Assembly: GCA_029379385.1 (NCBI GenBank)
Contig: CM055613.1
Coordinates: forward strand, 11,798,001 to 11,862,000
Direction of reading: 5' to 3'
Length of the DNA stretch: 64,000 nucleotides
Origin: Quillaja saponaria
Taxonomy: Eukaryota; Streptophyta; Magnoliopsida; Fabales; Quillajaceae
The stretch's first letter is position 1. Each line of letters begins with the position of its first letter. Below are positions 57,840 through 64,000 of the stretch, piece after piece. The notes under the pieces were generated by a model. It was given only the letters and a program-made list of their open reading frames with translations, was not told the origin of the DNA and ran no database searches. Made by a program: the position numbers and the translations under genes.

Positions 57840-58084
57840 GATAAGCACCTTTTATGCATTTAGAAATGAACCTATATGATTTATTAATAAAACTCTTGTG
57901 AGCCCAAGTTTTGTTATTTTATGCTTAATAATGCCAAGGTTTTATTGTGAACAATCTTTATTTTATTTTATTATATTGTTTTCAAGCTTGCATTCAACTA
58001 CAAAGTATACGAATCAATTTATGAATTTATTTATTTATTTTACAAATTAAATTAACATAGGATTAATCACAACTTTACATTTTT

Positions 58085-58814
58085 AAAAGAGTTAACTATC
58101 ATTTGAGAATTTCAATTTAGATGTCATTTTCAAATTAGGTACTCACCTTTTATTTTATATTGTTTATTAAGGTGCTCTCCTTTTTCTTTTCTTTTTATAT
58201 CGTTTGAGGCACTTCACCAAAACTCTGTGAGTATAGTTATCGAAAAATGGTGACATGTCAATTTATTTACACATCATAATTTTAAAATAAATTGTATCCT
58301 TTTCTTTCTTTTTTAATTTTTTTTAAATGCATATTGGATTATATTAATGACATGATTATTTTTTAATTAAATTTTTTATTTTTTATAATTTTCTAACATT
58401 ATTCACCATAAAACAAAATTTTATGAATATATAAAAAATATTTAAATTTCTACAATATTAGTAAGTTTTATCTTTAATGATAAAAATAAATGTAAATTAA
58501 AAGACAAAAGAAAATAAAATGTTATATTAGTTTATACTCTTTAATATTTATTGTAGACATTTAATTAATAGAATAATCAGATAAATACTAAAAAATAAAA
58601 TAAAAAAACTAAATTAAAAGATATTAATGATGTGAAAAAAATTATCATGTCACCATTTTTCAATAACTAGCTATACTCATTGATTTTTTGATTAAGTGTC
58701 TCAAACAATATAAAAAAAGAAAATGAGTGTCACAAATGACACAAAAAGAAAGTGTGTTTCTATTTTAAAAATAATGTCAAAATTAAAAATTTTAAACTAT
58801 ACTTAACCCTTTTA
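58085..58814. mobile_element. Long-terminal-inverted-repeat element, copy 2
   Basis: The left end (TAAAAGAGTTAACTATCATT) and the reverse complement of the right end (CTAAAAGGGTTAAGTATAGT) are an imperfect inverted repeat that continues inward (GATGTCATTTTCAAA against GACATTATTTTTAAA). The inner arms share ATGGTGACATGTCAATTTA with the right arm of copy 1 (reverse complement near 44900), so the two belong to one family. Non-coding, about 730 bp. Confidence 0.68.
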
Positions 58815-61560
58815 GAAAAGAAGTTAAAAGAAATTTCTCCCCAAAATCATTTTATATAAAAAGCTTTAAGATATATATAAACTTGAAATTTGGTAAGTTT
58901 GTTTTGGAAAGTCTCGTTCATTAGTTTAGTACATCGAAAAACTAGAATAGGACATTTCAATTGGGAACTTTCTTTTTATGTTCGTACCCTTGCCACCGAT
59001 CCGTTATTATGTGCAAGAAATTAGGATTTTTGTTGGAGAGACCTGTATAACTAACCCTAGAAATTATCAAAGGAAGGAATAAAATCATCCAATTCAAGTC
59101 ATGCCCAAGCTACCAACTGGAGGCTATGATTTATGGGTTTTGCAAACTAATTCCAGCAGTACGTAAGGTGATAATACTTTCCATAAGATTTAGAATTAAT
59201 CATCTTGACAACAAAGTTGCTAATTTTTTGTATTTAGTTGTTACAAGTGTCGTGTTCGTTTATACCCACTTTTAATAATTACATCTTTGGTCTGATTAAA
59301 GACAAGCCCATTCACCCAAGAATTAAAAAATTTATAAAAATTTTACTTCATATGACTTTCTTAAAAAATTCAAACTTTTCAAATACTAAAAAAAAATACA
59401 CATTGTTGATTATCAGTTCAATAAAAAACAAAATATAAGTACTTAGTTTGTTATGCTGAAGAAAAAGTGATGAGTATATTTTTCTTATACATCAAAGAAA
59501 AATAAGTTGAGTTTAAATTCTTAATAATCATGCGCTTTATTAATCTTGTTACTCTAAATATGAAGTTTTCATTTGTTGTTATTGTTGGTTTTTTTGTTTT
59601 GCTAAACAAAAATGATAAGATCCACTGTCTGTCAGAAAGGCTTCAATCATTTTAAACTGTTTCGATCTTTCTACTGTTTCAATTAAACAATAATAGAAAG
59701 CACCAAACCATTTAATTGGGGGCTGGGTCCCATGTTATGAGCTAAGGGGCAAAAAGAATGACGAATTAATTAGTTGTACTAATAAAATTTAGAAATTGTT
59801 TTACAAACATAAAATTTATAAACAAGGGAGCGGAAACTTTCTTTCGTTATTTATATATATTATTATAAAAATTAAAGACTTCTTATAATCTCTCATTCAA
59901 TAATATATATTTATTTTATTATAAAAATAAATTTAATAATTTAAGAGTCTCATCCCATTATTTCTTTCACTTAATAATTATTATTTATTTTAATTAAAAA
60001 AATATCTTACTCCCCCATACACAAAATAATAATTTTTCCACACTTTCACTTATAAAAATAATTTTTATCAAATTAAACTTACTAAAAAAAATATGCTGGT
60101 AAGTACTTACACGCGACTGGTATTATACAAGTCATAGGTCTAACGTTTCCTTTTATTTTAATTAACTCTCTACATTCTTAATTATTTCTAATTAGGACTA
60201 TAACTTTATCAATTTGACGAAATTATACTTCTGATCTCTAAAGTCAAACATATGATTAACTTATTTTTTACCGTTCCTGCTCTCACAACTCTTTTCTGTT
60301 ATGATGGTTCAACTGAGAAATTCATGGGTGGGCCTACTTTTTGTCCCCTTCCTTGTCAGCCTTTTTTTTTTTGGTTTGAATTCGTGTACGTAATGTCTGA
60401 CTCTGGGGGTGATCTTTGTGTCTGTTAAATTCTAGCTGCGGCCCCAGCAAACTTGAGTGGGTCAATCTTTCAGATTCTAGCTCGCTTATTTTTTGTTGAT
60501 AAAATATGTATAATGTTTAAAAAATAAACGATGTGAAATGGAATTAAATTTAAATATATAATCTTCAAGCTGTCTTCTACCTTTTAGGCATCTTAAACAT
60601 CAAGAGACAACCCTCAAGAAAAGCTACAATGACAGCTGGCTAATTCATGTGAGCTTTCACTTTTGATCTACCACAATGACTAGCTCTGCCTTTCTTTTAT
60701 TTAACCTTATTGTATGTCTTTTTGGTTGTAATCACGACTAAATTTTGCTGCTTAAGGTTCTTTTTGAGCTTTACTCATTAAACAATCTCAAAACTAAATT
60801 CATCTCTTAGGCTAATTTATATATGTTTATCTGGGCAAATCAAATTTTTTCTTTTCTTTTCTTTTTTAAATAATTGGGTGATACTTTATATCGTGGACGC
60901 CTCTTCTCCCTATGATATTTCCAAAAGTAAGACTATATGGTAATTAGAGGATAAAAATGATAAATAAAATAAAATTTGGATTTGTTTGGTTTAAGTTTTG
61001 TATTAAAAAAAAGGGTAAGTAAAATTATTTTTTAAATAGAACTGTTTAAAAATCACTTATAAAAAATTAACAGCATATTTGAATGAGTTAACATAAAAGT
61101 AGTGTAAAATGTAATAAGACTATTGTTTAAAAAAAGAAAGAAAAAGATAATGAGTATTAAAATTATTAAAAATATCATTTTAACAAATATTATGAATATA
61201 TTTGTCTAATAAAATAATTACTAAACTTTAATAATAAAAGAAAAAACAACTACAAAATTTAAAAATATTATATTATACAAAAATATATCTTTATTATTTT
61301 TGATTCGGTTGGGGTAACTATGAGAATTTGACCATGTGATCTGTAACCAAACTAAAAAAATCAATGTTTTGAAATTCAGCGCAACTGATCAAACATGTTG
61401 AACCGTGACTCAGGTGCTATTCCGAGCAGGCTTAGGCCAAAAATCTAAAATAGCGGTTAACTAGGACTAACTCGGATTGACTAGGATGATCCAGAATTAA
61501 ATTATAAAATATATAAAAACAATTAAATAAAAAAAAACTAGTAATAGAATAATTTTTTTG
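58815..61560. other. AT-rich intergenic DNA
   Basis: No gene recognised on either strand. A slightly more balanced stretch at 60300-60480 has no coding signal. Confidence 0.55.
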
Positions 61561-62200
61561 GTTTGAGAATCCGCTAATTGGGCTTGAACATAGATATTGT
61601 TTTGGGACCCATTGTTAGACTAATGATCATGGAGATAAAACCGATGAGCATAGGCCCAAATAGCAACAGACCCATGCGAAGACCAAAGTCAGGCCCAAAA
61701 GCTAAGTTGCTAAAACTGCTTTTGAAATTTAGAGGCTGCTCTTAATATTTAAAGCCTTAAAGTGGAGCTCCATTTATTTATCTTGTAATTCTTTCTTCCA
61801 TTTTAAATTCAGACATTCATGAATCATATCATCGGCTAATTTGTTCTCTCAGTTACATTGAATTAATTGGATTATAAATAGAGGAGAAAACAGAAGCATA
61901 GCCAAGTACTTTCACATCCCACACACCATTGAATCAATTATGCTCAAGGAGACAAGGAGGAGGTGAAGCCATCATCAACGGTAGCATCTACAGCATCCTT
62001 ATCAATTGCATTTGTAGAGATACTTTCTGCGTTTGCGCAGACACAAATAATAATATTTGAATTTAGCATTACTACATTTGTTTATTTGCAATTGGGTGCA
62101 GACGCAAATGACCATTTGCATTTGTAATATGACTTTTTGTGCCTAGGTTTGGTAGACGTAGATAAGATAGTTTATTGTAGTGGTCTGATAGTCAATAATA
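61561..62200 (+). other. Balanced block with strong TATA box; possible solo LTR
   Basis: Unlike its surroundings this stretch is not extremely AT-rich. TATAAATAGAGGAG near 61875 is a near-perfect plant TATA box followed by a leader-like sequence (CACATCCCACACACC) and a T/G-rich block repeating CATTTGC and GCAGACGCAAAT. That arrangement fits the U3-R-U5 of an LTR, but no second copy, primer site or target duplication is in the window. It could also be the promoter of a non-coding transcript. Confidence 0.35.
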
Positions 62201-64000
62201 TGTACTCTTTTAATTGACCTTATACTTTCGAATCTTTTTAGGGAGGCCGTAAAAGTTAAAATCATCATAAATTTATCTTAACATAAATGATTTAACTTTG
62301 ACCTTATCAAATGGGTGATTAGTCAAGATGCACTAAGTTAAAGTATCTAAAATAAAAAATCAATAAATTCTAAATGAGAATCTAGATGGCCAAGATCTCC
62401 CTCTTATCCTTTATTTCTTTAATTTGTTCACTTTGATAAACTCTCAACTATAATGTGAAACACATGAAATGTTCATTAATATTAGTTTATTCTATCAAGA
62501 AAAATATTCAGATTTTAAGGTTAAAGTTTATTTGAATGATTGATTTATAAAGTATCTATCCTCTTAATGCATTCTCTTATAATTTACTGAGACGATTTGT
62601 GTCACTTTTATTTGAATATAACTTTTTTAAATATTTTTTATAAACTTAGATATTGTATTTCAAAATTTTAATGCAACAAATGATTTTTTTGGGTACTAAT
62701 TTAACGTCATTGCTTTTGCAAATTGTAACGGCTTGACTAATTGAAAGAGTGAGAATGAGTGAAAGTATGAACTAACGTAGCTGGTCATCGGAAGAGAAAG
62801 ATCAAGAAGAATCCCCACTCACTGGATCCACATACAACTGAATGGGACAGTTGAATCCAATCAATTTTAAAAATTATATAGGTAAAATAAGTGAAAATTA
62901 ATTTACTCCCACTGTTTTTTCCTTCAAATTTTTAACTATGTCCCCACAATTTTTAAATTTTTTCATAGTTGTCCTATATCAGTCAAAGAGTCAAATTGAT
63001 AATTTATATTTGGTTAACTCTAAAAATGGTTTATTTTTATTTCAGAAAATTTTAATTATAGCACATTCACTAGCCCACCATATCACCACTAAAATAGAAT
63101 TAAAAAAAAAAGGTTTTTCATTCTTCCATTTTTTTTTTTCTTAACATTCAATATGAAAATGGGAGAGTCAATGTCTATGTGGTCCATTCTATGTAAATAC
63201 TTTTTTTTAGTTTAAAATTTACTAAATGCAATTTGGCACCAGCATTTTTATTTTATGAAACCACCATTTCTACCCAAAAAAAAACCAACAAATTTTCAAA
63301 TCAAGAGGCAAGAAGTTTTTTTTTTTTTTTTTTTTTTCCTTGGCCGGTAACTCCCCCCTTTCAATTGAGAAGGTTTAATTCGATCCCAGGACGAGATTTT
63401 ATATATATATATATATATATTTGTTTTGTTTGAGAGCAAATAAGTATGTTGAAGAAATTGATTATTATAGCATATAAAATAACGAACTAAATTTTGCTAT
63501 TTATTAATTATAAGAATAAAATAAATAAGATTTATGAGTTAATAAACTGACTCAATTTTCTTTGTATTAGATGCCTAATTATTATTTAGATTATGTTATA
63601 TACATAATATTTTAAAATTTCTGCATTTATAAAGAAATATTTCACAGGTTGATTTCAAATAAAAGTTTATATCATAATTATTATATTATTAATTTATAAT
63701 ATAAAAAATTATTTAAATATAATTTTGAAAGTTAATTTTTTCAATATTTATATTTATATACTAGTTTATATGTCATGAGTTTTGCATGCGAGTAATATTA
63801 TTATGACTCATAATTTAAACTTATAAAATACTTTTCAAAATTAATTTTCTTTTCGTTATGTATATATTTTTAATATTGTATATATATTCTTGCATGCTTT
63901 ATATCATCACATTTTTGCTCCATCTGCCTTTGAACCCATTGTCGCAACTTGCAAGAGATTTATTGTTTTTTTATATATTAAATTACTAGAATATTCTTTA
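62201..64000. other. AT-rich intergenic DNA to the window end
   Basis: A/T runs and a TA microsatellite at about 63400-63420; a T-run near 63317-63338. No gene, RNA or mobile element was recognised. Confidence 0.55.

Overview
The window is nuclear DNA from a dicot plant. Genes have many exons with GT-AG introns, intergenic DNA is very AT-rich, and there are plant-type Copia, Gypsy and L1 retroelement remains. All three intact genes have close, full-length counterparts in Arabidopsis and other eudicots. I cannot name the species. Nothing bacterial, viral or organellar was seen.

Layout. (1) 739-21327, + strand: a WDR11-type WD40 protein. Twenty coding exons can be read through with GT-AG junctions and consistent phase, giving 1345 codons plus stop. 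Its long introns hold most of the repeat insertions. (2) 21.3-26.4 kb: 3' flank, a decayed plant-mobile-domain-like pseudogene and a 0.9 kb telomere-like minisatellite. (3) 26387-28294, + strand: a single-exon ANTH-domain clathrin assembly protein of 635 aa. (4) 28.3-32.2 kb: AT-rich DNA with tandem duplications and a Ty3/Gypsy gag relic. (5) 32246-42056, - strand: a TOPLESS-related corepressor closest to the TPR4 type, with 25 coding exons, 1132 codons, a 5' UTR intron and a TATA box. (6) 42.4-64 kb: gene-poor DNA with two copies of a long-terminal-inverted-repeat element, a tRNA-like sequence, a frameshifted B-box zinc-finger pseudogene, an antisense Copia fragment and one structurally complete but coding-dead Copia element (LTRs, primer binding site, polypurine tract, probable target-site duplication).

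Functionally, the WDR11 homologue (in animals, vesicle tethering at the trans-Golgi) and the ANTH protein (clathrin coat assembly) both belong to post-Golgi/endosomal traffic. The TPR4-like gene is a transcriptional corepressor. I see no evidence that the three are co-regulated; plant neighbours usually are not.

The hunt gave no convincing new biochemical system. The most distinctive items are: a KpnI-site-rich telomere-like minisatellite with a roughly 167 bp higher-order repeat; a nested insertion in a WDR11 intron (a young 1.04 kb TRIM-like element inside an L1 fragment, both with target-site duplications); a two-copy inverted-repeat element family, one copy carrying a tRNA-like promoter; and long G-runs on the sense strand of introns in both multi-exon genes.
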